Assembly (NCBI GenBank): GCA_029554865.1
Contig: JAKPUX010000056.1
Coordinates: 62,001 to 126,000 of the forward strand
Direction of reading: 5' to 3'
Source: a bacterium
Lineage (GTDB): Bacteria; Zhuqueibacterota; Zhuqueibacteria; Residuimicrobiales; Residuimicrobiaceae
Length of the DNA stretch: 64,000 nt
The notes below the pieces were generated by a model, which was not told the DNA's origin, did not search any database, and worked only from the letters and a program-made list of their open reading frames with translations. Below, one piece after another: positions 27,106 to 36,197 of this stretch (its first letter is position 1; each line of letters starts with the position of its first letter). A program made the translations under genes and the position numbers.

Positions 27106-27351
27106 TCAATCGTGGTGTTTGGATGCTAGTTCACTCTTCTTGCCGGCCAGGGCGGCTGGCTTTTCGGCGCCGAACAACTCATCAACCGGGACGCCAAAAA
27201 TCTCCGCCGCTTTGCGCTTGAACTCCAGAGTGGCCTCGACGCGATTGTTCTCCACCATGGAGAGATAGGTCGCGCTGCATCCGAGCAGGAAGGCCAGCTC
27301 ATACTGCTTGAGTTCCGCTTCCCAGCGTTTGATTTTCAACATATTTTTCAT
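27106..27351 (-). CDS. Small XRE-type helix-turn-helix protein
   Basis: 81 residues. An HTH_3 domain covers residues 10-62: LKQYELAFLLGCSATYLSMVE is a standard Cro/CI helix pair and VPVDELFG closes the fold. The C-terminal tail is short and basic. GGAG lies eight bases ahead of the ATG. The 80-base gap upstream (27352-27431) shows no clear promoter. A DNA-binding protein in the middle of a polysaccharide operon could autoregulate it or set the level of the genes downstream. Confidence 0.8.
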   Translation of the reverse strand: MKNMLKIKRWEAELKQYELAFLLGCSATYLSMVENNRVEATLEFKRKAAEIFGVPVDELFGAEKPAALAGKKSELASKHHD

Positions 27352-27431
27352 TTCCTGATCTCCATTATCTTGGTCAACAGCTTCCGTTGCTTCGCCATCC
27401 AGCGTTCATCTTGCTGTTTTGACACCGCTGT

Positions 27432-28892
27432 CTACTCTTCGGCGCCCGCTTCATCACCGGGACGCGATGGATTTTGCTTGCCCATCGGGGTCTTGAAATC
27501 ACCGATCGTGGCGAGAATCGGCAGCCCCAGGCAATTATGGACATCATCGGCACTGTTGACCGAGTGGTCGAAATACTCCATGAAAAAGGCCACACCCAGG
27601 GCGACCACGAGCCCGAGCAGCAGGCCGAGGGCGATCCAGAGGGGACGGTTGGGGCTGACCGGACGCTGCGGCACCGCGGCCGCTTCAAGCACCTTCACCT
27701 GCACCAGGTACTCCTGGCGGTTGGCGGCCAGTCTGGCCTGCTCGCGCTGACGGAGCAGCATCGAATAGACCGACTTGAGATCATCGATGCCGATAGTCAG
27801 CCGGCCGAGATCGTACTCCTTGCGCGAGAGATCGGTGACGTTGTAGGCGACCTGCGCCATGCTGCCGGCCAGGGCCCGCTCCTCCGCCTGTTTGGCCTTG
27901 ATGTCGATCTCCTCGCCCTGGATCAGTTCCTTGACCGCCTGATCGATCTTTTTCTTGTTCTCATCGATCTGGGCCAGGACCGAAGCCAGCTCGGGATGGT
28001 TGGAGGTGTATTTCTGCTCAAGACTGCTCTTCCTGATCTCGAGGCCGAGCAGGCTCTTGCTCAATTCGTTGACGTAGAGGTAGCGTCCGCCCGCGTTGCC
28101 GCTCTCGGTGTTGGGAATGACGATCTCGCCGCCGCCGGTGAGCTGTTCGCGGATCACCTTGAGTCTGGCCTCTTTGGAGAGACGCTCGGTGCGCACCTCG
28201 GTCAGCCGCTTGTCGTAATCGGCGAGGGTTTCGAACAGGATCGAGGACTGATGGTCGACGGAGAGCACCCTCTCGCGCGCCTTGTACTCCATCCCCTTCT
28301 TCTCCAGCTCGTCGATCTGGGCGCTGACCTGCTGGATCTGCTTGTCAAAGTATTCACTTTCGCGCTCATCACGCTCCAGCGCAGGCCGCTGCTTGATATA
28401 TTGTTCGACCACCTGGCTGACGATGCTGGCAGCGAGGGCGGGATTGCGGCTTTCATAGCTCACCCGCAGAACGTTGGAGTCCTTTTCACGCTCGACCTCG
28501 AGGTCGGTGCCCAGCAGTTCAATGGCGCGATCGCGGTCAGAGGGGGTGGGCTCTGCGGCCGAACCCTTCCTGCGGTCCAGCCCCAGTGCCGCCACCACCG
28601 GCTCGAGAATGCTGCGCATGCGCATGATGATGGGCTCGGAGCTGAGGCGCTCGTAGTAGGATTTGTCATGAATCTGGATGAGGCTCAGCAGATGCTCTTT
28701 TTCAATGTCGAGCTGATAATTGATCATCAGCCGGGCGTTGGCGCGATAGGTCGGCGGCACCAGAAACGCCGCGATGGTGATCACCCCGACGATGGCGAGA
28801 AAGAGGAACAGAACGACTCGCCCTCGTTTTTGCAGTACGCCCATGAAACTTTGCGGCGACATGGGGCTGTCATACTTGCTGTACTGAATCAT
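27432..28892 (-). CDS. Wzz/GumC-like polysaccharide chain-length protein
   Basis: 486 residues from ATG 28892, preceded by GAGGAG; a longer frame to 29024 lacks a ribosome site and overlaps the Wza-like gene. Membrane segment one is at about residues 26-48 and segment two near 425-450 (WIALGLLLGLVVALG), flanking a long periplasmic region with coiled-coil heptads (for example QISDELEKKGMEYKARER-like stretches around 190-330). This is the polysaccharide co-polymerase architecture without the C-terminal kinase, which here is a separate (degenerate) protein at 24970. Confidence 0.85.
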   Translation of the reverse strand: MIQYSKYDSPMSPQSFMGVLQKRGRVVLFLFLAIVGVITIAAFLVPPTYRANARLMINYQLDIEKEHLLSLIQIHDKSYYERLSSEPIIMRMRSILEPVVAALGLDRRKGSAAEPTPSDRDRAIELLGTDLEVEREKDSNVLRVSYESRNPALAASIVSQVVEQYIKQRPALERDERESEYFDKQIQQVSAQIDELEKKGMEYKARERVLSVDHQSSILFETLADYDKRLTEVRTERLSKEARLKVIREQLTGGGEIVIPNTESGNAGGRYLYVNELSKSLLGLEIRKSSLEQKYTSNHPELASVLAQIDENKKKIDQAVKELIQGEEIDIKAKQAEERALAGSMAQVAYNVTDLSRKEYDLGRLTIGIDDLKSVYSMLLRQREQARLAANRQEYLVQVKVLEAAAVPQRPVSPNRPLWIALGLLLGLVVALGVAFFMEYFDHSVNSADDVHNCLGLPILATIGDFKTPMGKQNPSRPGDEAGAEE

Positions 28893-28923
28893 GGTACTCT
28901 CCTCGTGCTTGCTGAATGATGGC

Positions 28924-29826
28924 TCACCGCAGTCCGCGGTACCAGTAGAAATAGCGCGTCCAGGAATCGAACGGCGGCAGAACAACGTCATAGACCTGTG
29001 AGACAAAGGCATTGACATCGGCAATAAAAGTGCGCGGCACGTAGATAATGTCGTTGCCCATCACCGGCAGGTCGTTTTCAATGCCACCCTTCATCGAGGT
29101 GTAGGAGAGATCGATACGTGTGGCTTCGGCGCGCTGTTCGCCATCCATGCGGATGAGGATGACACTGCCCATCTTGGCGCTCTTTTTCGGGCCGCCGGCA
29201 GATGCGATCGCACGCAGCAGAGTCATGCCCTTGGCGACATCCATGCTCCCCGGGTGGTCCACCTCGCCGGCGACATAACATTTCTGGCCGCCGAATTCCC
29301 GGACGATGACGGTGACATCGGGGTGGACGAGAAGCTGGGCATAGGCCGCGGTCACCACCGAATCGAGTTCGGCCGGCGACAACCCGAGGGCATCGAGCTC
29401 GCCGACGCCCTGCAGGGAGATGCGGCCATCCGGACGGATCGAGACCGTCTCGTTGTATTCGGGGCTGGCCAGAAACTTGATGTCGATGACGTCGCCAAAA
29501 CCGAGGCGATAGACCATACCGGGCACGTAGGCCCGGGCCGGCTCAGCTTTGGCCTCGACGATCTGCGGACTCGGGGCACTTTTTTCAGGCTGAACCTGCT
29601 GCTGTTCTTTCGCCTTGGTGCTCTTCCTGACCACCTTGGTGCGCTTCTGTACCCTCTCCTTCCCGGCCTCAGCCTCCCTGGCCGGGGCTGATGCGACAAT
29701 CACCTTGTTGCTGCCGTCGATCTCCGCGGTTGAATGCGGACGCACGCTGCAGCCTGATATCATCACCGTGAAGAGCATGGCCACACCAGCGGCGGGCCAT
29801 CTGCGGCGAAACCATTTATCTTTCAT
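28924..29826 (-). CDS. Wza-like outer-membrane polysaccharide export lipoprotein
   Basis: 300 residues from ATG 29826 (AGGA ahead). The lipobox is VMISGCSV, with the lipidated Cys at about 26. A Lys-rich low-complexity linker covers about 45-85. The poly_export domain follows (YRLGFGDVIDIKFLASPEYN, VSIRPDGRISL), then a SLBB domain with YVAGEVDHPGS. These features match the outer-membrane polysaccharide exporters that form the secretion channel with Wzz partners. It is the first core export gene after three secreted-protein genes. Confidence 0.9.
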   Translation of the reverse strand: MKDKWFRRRWPAAGVAMLFTVMISGCSVRPHSTAEIDGSNKVIVASAPAREAEAGKERVQKRTKVVRKSTKAKEQQQVQPEKSAPSPQIVEAKAEPARAYVPGMVYRLGFGDVIDIKFLASPEYNETVSIRPDGRISLQGVGELDALGLSPAELDSVVTAAYAQLLVHPDVTVIVREFGGQKCYVAGEVDHPGSMDVAKGMTLLRAIASAGGPKKSAKMGSVILIRMDGEQRAEATRIDLSYTSMKGGIENDLPVMGNDIIYVPRTFIADVNAFVSQVYDVVLPPFDSWTRYFYWYRGLR

Positions 29827-29863
29827 TTGATCCTCACACAATTAGAAATTGAACTGCTGCTTG

Positions 29864-32800
29864 TCAGTTGCTCATTGTCTGAATGCGGCCGGGGACGGCA
29901 GGGCGCCTGCCAATGACATGCTCGGGTTCCGGCTTGACCAGAGCCACATACATGCGTCCCGAGCTTGAACCGCCATTGCCGCCCAGTTCCACGGCGCCGG
30001 CGGGGAACTCCTTCTCATAGACATGCAGGGCAGCGAGATCACTGGTGCTGATCGCCAGGCCGGTATCCCTCCAGCCCGAGAGCCAGGCGGGAAGCGATGC
30101 AGCCCCGGCATCGAACGCCACATAGACGGTCGAGGGCTGGTGCAGGGTGAAGGAGACCAGACGGTCGCTGCTGATCTGGCGGTCGCTGTCGGCACTTTTA
30201 AGCCAGAGCAGGTTCTGCAGGACCGCCGGTATATCGAGCAGGGTGAAAGTGCGATCGACGTAATAGGTGTCGCCGGTATGCAGCCAGCTCCATTGATACC
30301 CCGCCGGAGCGGTCAGATCGACCGTATAGCTGGTCTCCGGATGATACCCGCGCACGTTATTGGCGCCCATCCGGTTGGGAATCGCCGCCCGGTCGAGAAT
30401 ATTGCGGGCGATCAGGGTGTAGACCCGGTTGGCCTCATGCCGGCCGGTGGCCAGTTTGACCGACTCCCGGTCGGCCGCGAGGCGGGCGGAGAGAACCGGC
30501 AAGCCCTGCAGGATCTGGTAGTTCTGCGGCGATTCCGCAGAAGCCGCCTGCACCGGCTCGGAGAACCAGGCAATGATGGTGTCCGGCGCGGCAATCGTGA
30601 CCCGGCTCAGATAGGGGGGCTCAACATCGGCCAGGCTCTTGAAACGGCCGTTGGCGGCCCCTGCACTGCTGTTATCCGCATCATCGATGGCGTAGATCTC
30701 GTAAAAGTACTCGGTCCCTTCCTTGAGGTTGGCATCGCTGAAGCGGGTTTCGCTCTGCACTGCCAGCTCCACACCATCACGCAGGATGCGGTACCTGGCG
30801 GCCTGATCCCCGTCCGAGGCCGGCACGGGAGGCTGCCAGACCAGGGTAAGGCTCTGGTGGGTTGTACTCTCGATGCCCAACTCCCGCGGGACCTGCGGCG
30901 GTACGGTATCCCGATTGGTGGCTTCGCCAATGTAAAGGACCCAGTCGCCGCTGAAGGGCGGCGTCAGGGTGACGGTGCCGCCGAACTGCACCACAAAGGG
31001 AGCACTGTACTGGCCGGTGACCGGATTGAGCCATTTGGCCGGCAGGCTGCCAAGGTGCCCCGAAAGGTTGAGGGTCACCGCTCCGCCTGTGCTGTGATAG
31101 GCGAAATAGTTCCGGCCGGGGATGGCCATCAAATTGCCGGAGCTGATGAGCTCGTGATGAGGATCCATCTCCGACCAGGGGATCTCACCCATGAAGGTAT
31201 TGCAGTACTGGGCCCACTTTTGCTCCTCGGGCAGGGCATCGGGATCATAGCCGCCCTTGTCCGGGGCATAGGTGGTGAAAAATCCGGTGGTGTAATACCC
31301 GCCGTTGGAGATAATTTCCCAGATGGCGACCCGGCTGGGTCCATTGGGTCCCTCATCCTCCTCTTCGGGATAAAAATAACGCGGTTCACCGTTGACGACC
31401 GGCTTGTTGTAAATGCGGTCACGGCGGAGGTCGCGGACGTTGTAGGGGGTTTGCTGCATCACCGCACCGTGCCAGGCCAGGGGCGCAAAGGGAGCACTGC
31501 TGCCTCGGCCCGAGGGGTGGAGGGTGATGACGTGGTCATAGGGATCGAGCTGATAGATCAGCTGTCCCCAGTGCTCGTATTCCGAAATCGGACGGCCATA
31601 GTCGGCAATGATCTCTTCGTACTCGCCGGTGATCACCCAGACCACATTCTTGGCGGCATATCGCGAGACCAGATAACGGACGAATTTGTCGAACTGGGCC
31701 TCACTGAACTCGACATACTCCTGGGCCCAGGTGAAAAACATCACCGGCACGATACCCTTGCTGTTGGCATAATCGATGCGCTTGTCGATCCACTGAAAAT
31801 AGCCGGGGTTGAGGCGGTCGTAGTTTTTGGATTCAACTCCCTCCTCGAAGCAGGTGCCGCCCTCATTTTTCCAGAAGCCGAGGCCGTTGATGTAGCTCAC
31901 CACGATGGAGTGCATGGCGGTGTAGCCCTGCTCTGCACGCAGGTCGATATACTCCTTCCAGCGCCCCTCATAAGGAAATAACGAGGTGAAGCCGCGCCAG
32001 GAGGTATCCCCGCGCCAGAGCCAGGGCGTGCCGTCGTCATGCATAAAGGTGTAGGGCCGGGCGGGATTGAGTCGGACAAAGCCGTGCGCACCGCTCTCGA
32101 CGCACTGGAAGGATCCGGTGGCATTGAGCGAGGCCACCGGACTGGTGATCCGGTAGGTCCAGGTCCCCACCTCGGTCGGGGCGATGCGGACTTTGAAAAC
32201 ATCCCCGAGATCCCAAAAGCCGTTGATCTCCAAAGTCCTGGTCGGACCGGTAAAGACCCCCTTGAGGGTGACATCGCGGTAGCGGTTGGTCGTGGATGCA
32301 AGCCCGCTGGCGACCAGGGTGATGTCGATCGATTCGTAGCGTCCCACTGTGGCCGGATTGAGGCCGCGAGTGGTGAAGCTGCCGCTGAAGGCGCTGCTCA
32401 GGGCATTGCCGGCGTTGTCCTTGGCCGAGGCGGCAACCTGCACCGTGTAGGTGGTGTTGGGCTGGAGCAGAACGTTGGGCTGGAAATAGAGGGCATTGCC
32501 CACCCAGCTGACGCTGCCGGCCACCGCCGGCGAGATCGAGAAGGCGGCCTGGGCCGAGCTCTGATTCATGGGCTCGGAAAAATGGACGAGGATGTCCGCG
32601 TCCACCGCCGCGCCCTCGCCGCTTGACTGGGGATCCAGCCGCACCACCTCGGGCGGAGTGGCATCGGTGTAGCGGTAGAGCTTGAAATTGCTGTAGACAA
32701 TACCGATCGGCACCTGCAGTCCGCCGCTGCGCGAGAGCAGACCCGAGCCCAGCCGGATGCGATGGTCGGGCGGGGCATACTCTGCGCCGAAAGTCGAATA

Positions 32801-33460
32801 GTCCCAGGTCTTGAGCAGCACATCATCCATATACCACTGCATCTTGCCCCCTCCCCAGACCAGGCGGTGCCGGTAGGTGTGGCTTTTCTCCCACTCAAAG
32901 GGGCCGACAGCGGGATCCTCAAAGGCATGGGGATCGTCATCATAGCCGCCGTTGAAAGCCGCCACGTTGAGGCGCAGCTTCATCCGGCGCCACTTGTAGA
33001 GGTCCCCGGCGGTATAGCCGTAGATATGGATGTAACATTTGTAGGGATTGTGCCATTGTTGGACGCCGTACCAGCTGTTGTCCACATCCTCATCCCACAT
33101 GCTGAAAAGGTTGTAGTGGACATTTTCAGAATTTGGGACCTCGGCACCGTACCTGTCGTGATCAAGGTTGGGAAATACTTCCCTGCTGGCATAAATGCCC
33201 CGGACGTTGAATGAGATCTCGCCGGCTGCGCAGGTCGGGATAGAGTATTGAATATAGTCGAGGGCGGTCTGGGTCGTCCAGCCCTCGCTGCTCAACTTTC
33301 CGCCGCGCTGGGTGCCGGTTGTTCTGGCATTGGTGAGAGGGTCATCGATTTCCAGGATCTTGGTCACCGACTGTTCGGCGGCCGGGAGGGCCGCCGCCAG
33401 GATCAGGAGGAGCAGGATCACTCCCCGCAGCGAGTTTATGTTCAGAGCGTGCAGCTTCAT
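29864..33460 (-). CDS. Secreted modular DUF5060/DUF4038 glycoside hydrolase
   Basis: 1198 residues from ATG 33460; ATG 33463 is too close to the GGAG box. A signal peptide is followed by a lectin-like beta-sandwich (to about 260), a Big_5 Ig-like domain (266-365), DUF5060 (372-455) and a DUF4038 (beta/alpha)8 domain (467-780) with WVITGEYEEI and VVNGEPRYF, whose Glu residues are candidate catalytic acids (inference). A collagen-binding-like domain, fibronectin III (about 853-940) and a further Ig-like segment follow. DUF4038 proteins include apiosidases of family GH140. No T9SS sorting motif is evident at the end. It may trim the exopolysaccharide encoded around it. Confidence 0.8.
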   Translation of the reverse strand: MKLHALNINSLRGVILLLLILAAALPAAEQSVTKILEIDDPLTNARTTGTQRGGKLSSEGWTTQTALDYIQYSIPTCAAGEISFNVRGIYASREVFPNLDHDRYGAEVPNSENVHYNLFSMWDEDVDNSWYGVQQWHNPYKCYIHIYGYTAGDLYKWRRMKLRLNVAAFNGGYDDDPHAFEDPAVGPFEWEKSHTYRHRLVWGGGKMQWYMDDVLLKTWDYSTFGAEYAPPDHRIRLGSGLLSRSGGLQVPIGIVYSNFKLYRYTDATPPEVVRLDPQSSGEGAAVDADILVHFSEPMNQSSAQAAFSISPAVAGSVSWVGNALYFQPNVLLQPNTTYTVQVAASAKDNAGNALSSAFSGSFTTRGLNPATVGRYESIDITLVASGLASTTNRYRDVTLKGVFTGPTRTLEINGFWDLGDVFKVRIAPTEVGTWTYRITSPVASLNATGSFQCVESGAHGFVRLNPARPYTFMHDDGTPWLWRGDTSWRGFTSLFPYEGRWKEYIDLRAEQGYTAMHSIVVSYINGLGFWKNEGGTCFEEGVESKNYDRLNPGYFQWIDKRIDYANSKGIVPVMFFTWAQEYVEFSEAQFDKFVRYLVSRYAAKNVVWVITGEYEEIIADYGRPISEYEHWGQLIYQLDPYDHVITLHPSGRGSSAPFAPLAWHGAVMQQTPYNVRDLRRDRIYNKPVVNGEPRYFYPEEEDEGPNGPSRVAIWEIISNGGYYTTGFFTTYAPDKGGYDPDALPEEQKWAQYCNTFMGEIPWSEMDPHHELISSGNLMAIPGRNYFAYHSTGGAVTLNLSGHLGSLPAKWLNPVTGQYSAPFVVQFGGTVTLTPPFSGDWVLYIGEATNRDTVPPQVPRELGIESTTHQSLTLVWQPPVPASDGDQAARYRILRDGVELAVQSETRFSDANLKEGTEYFYEIYAIDDADNSSAGAANGRFKSLADVEPPYLSRVTIAAPDTIIAWFSEPVQAASAESPQNYQILQGLPVLSARLAADRESVKLATGRHEANRVYTLIARNILDRAAIPNRMGANNVRGYHPETSYTVDLTAPAGYQWSWLHTGDTYYVDRTFTLLDIPAVLQNLLWLKSADSDRQISSDRLVSFTLHQPSTVYVAFDAGAASLPAWLSGWRDTGLAISTSDLAALHVYEKEFPAGAVELGGNGGSSSGRMYVALVKPEPEHVIGRRPAVPGRIQTMSN

Positions 33461-33509
33461 CATATCTCCTTGAGTCTGATTTGCAGGCCTGCGCGGATTC
33501 ATGCCGCTG

Positions 33510-34586
33510 CTACTTGGCCATGGTCATACGGCGCACCGCCTTGAAGCCGTTGATCTCGAGAGAATAAAAGTAGGTTCCGGTCGGCACCACGCTGCCGTTG
33601 GCGTCGCGGCCGTCCCACTCCATGCTGTACTGTCCGGCCATCTGGGACTGGTCCACCAGCGAACGAATAAGCTGGCCGCGGATGTTAAAGATCGCCAGCT
33701 TGACTTGGCCGTTATCCTTCAGGGTATAGCTGATGCTGGTTGAAGGATTGAAGGGGTTGGGATAGTTCTGCGCCAGCAGATACTCGGTCGGCTTGGCGAC
33801 GGCCACAGCCGTTCGCGGTCCGTTGAAGGTGATCTGGCCGTCCAGCGCGATATCCGCCAGCCAATAGTAATAGACCACCTGGTCGTCGATGCGATAATCG
33901 GTGAAGGTGTACTCGTGGCGGCTCTGCGAGTTCATCGCGCCCTCGATCATCTTTTCGGTGATGAGCTCCTTTTCCCCATGGGGCGACAGCGCGCGGTAGA
34001 GATGGAAACCGAGGTTGTTGGTCTCCGACTGGGTCACCCAGTTCACCTGGATCATGCCGGGAAACGAGGAGGCGGTGAACGAGGCGAGCTCGACCGGGGT
34101 GTGCATGGCCTGAGTCACCTGAAAGGTGCGGAAGTCGTGGCTGTTCATGTCGCTCGAAGGCAGGGTGAAGAGCTCCGAGCTGCCAAAGTGCACGGGCTCG
34201 CCGGGGACCACAGACGGACTGTTCCAGGCGCGCAGATAGACGACATTGCCGAGGGTGATCAGATCATCACTCCAGATGACACTGAACTTGCCCTCATCGG
34301 GGTTGAAGGGAAAACCGTAGCCGATGAAGGTGCTGTCGAGTATGGCATCATCCCCGGTGGCATTGCCGAGTGAGTCCGGATCTTCAGCGACACCGTTGGG
34401 CCCGGCCCAGACCAGCTGGACGAGGTCGCCGCTGAAGAGCATGACGTTGCCCTGCAGAAAGGTGGTGCCGTCGGCATCGAGGATGCCGGTGGTGGACATG
34501 GCTTCGAAAGTGCCCGCCGCAGCGGAGAAAGCCAGCGCCCCCAGCATGAGGACGGAAAGCAGGATGGCAAAAATTTGGCGTTTCAT
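33510..34586 (-). CDS. T9SS-sorted secreted protein of unknown function
   Basis: 358 residues. A signal peptide (to about 24, AFSAAAG) precedes a beta-rich domain with no recognised fold; residues 155-240 look like a fibronectin-III-type segment (ELASFTASSFPGMIQVNWVT). The last 80 residues are a full T9SS type A sorting domain: NYPNPFNPSTSISYTL, IRSLVDQ, WDGRDANG and a terminal KAVRRMTMAK. It is expected to be exported by Sec, then sorted through T9SS to the surface. GGAG is seven bases before the ATG. It lies seven bases or more from both neighbours in the same transcript. Confidence 0.8.
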   Translation of the reverse strand: MKRQIFAILLSVLMLGALAFSAAAGTFEAMSTTGILDADGTTFLQGNVMLFSGDLVQLVWAGPNGVAEDPDSLGNATGDDAILDSTFIGYGFPFNPDEGKFSVIWSDDLITLGNVVYLRAWNSPSVVPGEPVHFGSSELFTLPSSDMNSHDFRTFQVTQAMHTPVELASFTASSFPGMIQVNWVTQSETNNLGFHLYRALSPHGEKELITEKMIEGAMNSQSRHEYTFTDYRIDDQVVYYYWLADIALDGQITFNGPRTAVAVAKPTEYLLAQNYPNPFNPSTSISYTLKDNGQVKLAIFNIRGQLIRSLVDQSQMAGQYSMEWDGRDANGSVVPTGTYFYSLEINGFKAVRRMTMAK

Positions 34587-34611
34587 CTCATTTCTCCTTC
34601 AGACAGATGTA

Positions 34612-35892
34612 TTAAAGATTAGGCCGCGGATTGGGGTAGGTCCAGACCTTGGACGCATTGTTGCCCTTGATCCACAGAACATATCCGACACCGGGATTGA
34701 ATTGAATGGTCGAGGCGGCGAATCCGCTTTCGGTCAGCCAGGTGCCGTCCCAGCCGGTTCCGGTTCCACCCACCAGCCAGGCCACCTCGTAGCGGTTGCC
34801 AAGCCAGCGCATGATCTTGTCCGACACACCGCTGGAGGAACCGCCGGCGACGACACCATCGGCGGCGAGCTCGCTCTGGGCCAGGGTGACCGGAACCGGA
34901 TAGCAGGTGCCGATAAAGTTGGCGCCCTGCACCAGATTGATCACCCGGTTGGCCTCCTTGCTCACCTTGCCGGTGAAGGTCAGCACGGTATCGGGACTGG
35001 AGCTGCGCAGCAGCACCCAGAAAGAGTGGTCGGGATCGATCTTCATCGGGGAGGCCTGATCGCCGGCCTGGGTCATCCAGGTGCCGTCAAATGTGGTGCC
35101 GGTTCCCTCCACCAGCCAGGCGATCTCATAGTCTGTGCCGTTCCAGTAGAGGACCTTGTCGGCCTGGCCGGCATTGGCCGCTCCTGTGAGCTGGGTGCCG
35201 AGCACGCCGCCAACGCTGTTGTCCGCGGGCAAGAGGGGCATCGAGACCAGGTTCTGGCCCACCCGCAATCCCCGGCTGTAGACCCCGACCCGGTCGAAGG
35301 AATGCATCGGACTGGCCCCGGCATAGGCCTGCACAACGTAGTAGCGGCTGAAGGGCACGGTCCGGTAGTTGACCACGTCGGTATAAGAGGTTGCGGTCAG
35401 CTCGGCGACCGGACTCTGCAGCGTGAACCAGGGGGTGTCGGAGGCGTAGAGCCGGTAAAGGGTCGCACCCGCCAGGGCGCTCCAGCGGATCTGGATGCCC
35501 TCATCGAGGAGCGTGATGTAGATCTCCGCTGCGGTCACCGTGGCGGCGACCTCCGCGGAGGGAAGGCTTTCGTTGCCGTTCAAATCATAGGCCGTGACGA
35601 CCATGAAGTAGGTCTCGCCCTCCACCAGATTCTCGATGGTGTAGGAGGTGACATTGCCGACATCGACCATCTCCGAATAGACGGAGGGTTCGGTGCCGTA
35701 GTAGATGCGGTATCCGGACAGATCGGATTCCGTATTCGGATCCCAACTGACCAGCAGTCCGCCGGCAAAACTTGGGCTGGCAAGCATCAACAACAGCGCC
35801 AGCAGGCTGAGTGTGCGCCCAATGCGGGTAGAATGCCGGTCTTTCACATCCTTCTCAACGCCTCTTTGGGCATCTCTCGCATGTACGATCAT
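34612..35892 (-). CDS. Secreted protein with fibronectin-III and repeated beta domains
   Basis: 426 residues. A basic N-terminal tail of about 27 residues precedes the hydrophobic signal core (LSLLALLLMLASPSFAG), a long but acceptable signal peptide. A fibronectin III domain follows (LVSWDPNTESDLSGYRIYYG). The C-terminal half has two related units with FTGKVSKEANRVINL-like strands and repeated GTGTGWDGTWLTESG / GTGTTFDGTWMTQAG segments. No T9SS motif is apparent. GAGGAG seven bases ahead supports the ATG. It is the first gene after the sigma-54 promoter, with a leader of about 100 bases. Confidence 0.75.
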   Translation of the reverse strand: MIVHARDAQRGVEKDVKDRHSTRIGRTLSLLALLLMLASPSFAGGLLVSWDPNTESDLSGYRIYYGTEPSVYSEMVDVGNVTSYTIENLVEGETYFMVVTAYDLNGNESLPSAEVAATVTAAEIYITLLDEGIQIRWSALAGATLYRLYASDTPWFTLQSPVAELTATSYTDVVNYRTVPFSRYYVVQAYAGASPMHSFDRVGVYSRGLRVGQNLVSMPLLPADNSVGGVLGTQLTGAANAGQADKVLYWNGTDYEIAWLVEGTGTTFDGTWMTQAGDQASPMKIDPDHSFWVLLRSSSPDTVLTFTGKVSKEANRVINLVQGANFIGTCYPVPVTLAQSELAADGVVAGGSSSGVSDKIMRWLGNRYEVAWLVGGTGTGWDGTWLTESGFAASTIQFNPGVGYVLWIKGNNASKVWTYPNPRPNL

Positions 35893-36004
35893 GAATCTGC
35901 TCCTCTCCTTCTTTCAAGGCCTACTTCGGTTTTTTCAGGCGGCCCCTGCCGGCAGCCCCGACCCTCCGGCTGTGACATGAAATGCCGCCATTCACAACCC
36001 CTTA

Positions 36005-36021
36005 GGCATATGTCGTGCCAA
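36005..36021 (-). promoter_or_regulatory. Sigma-54 promoter for the 31-kb polysaccharide/secretion operon
   Basis: The minus strand reads TTGGCACGACATATGCC. The GG and GC dinucleotides are separated by exactly ten bases, and the -24 half (TTGGCACG) matches the sigma-54 consensus completely; the -12 half is ATGC instead of TTGC. Transcription would begin near 35993, giving a leader of about 100 bases before 35892. An NtrC-type activator is encoded at 37253. Confidence 0.8.
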
Positions 36022-36030
36022 TCCCGGAGG

Positions 36031-36058
36031 GCCGCTGATGAATAAATTCTGCAGCGGC
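36031..36058. repeat. Inverted repeat just upstream of the sigma-54 promoter
   Basis: GCCGCTG at 36031-36037 pairs with CAGCGGC at 36052-36058 around a 14-base AT-rich spacer. Its centre is about 50 bases above the expected start site. It could be a protein-binding site or a weak hairpin ending the receiver gene transcript; there is no T tract on the minus strand. Confidence 0.55.
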
Positions 36059-36087
36059 TTGATGGAGCCGTAAAATCTTTATATAAT
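36059..36087 (+). promoter_or_regulatory. Sigma-70-like promoter pointing toward the receiver gene antisense
   Basis: TTGATG (36059-36064) and a perfect TATAAT (36082-36087) are separated by 17 bases on the plus strand. There is no plausible plus-strand gene downstream, so a small RNA or antisense transcript into the receiver gene is possible. Confidence 0.4.
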
Positions 36088-36197
36088 AGATTTAAGCTGC
36101 GCGCTCATCCCTTTTTTAATAATTGTTTAGTAAATATTTTTTTCTGCAGGGAGGGCGCTGGATGGACAAAACCGCGGGGGCAGTGTTGCTTGAATGT

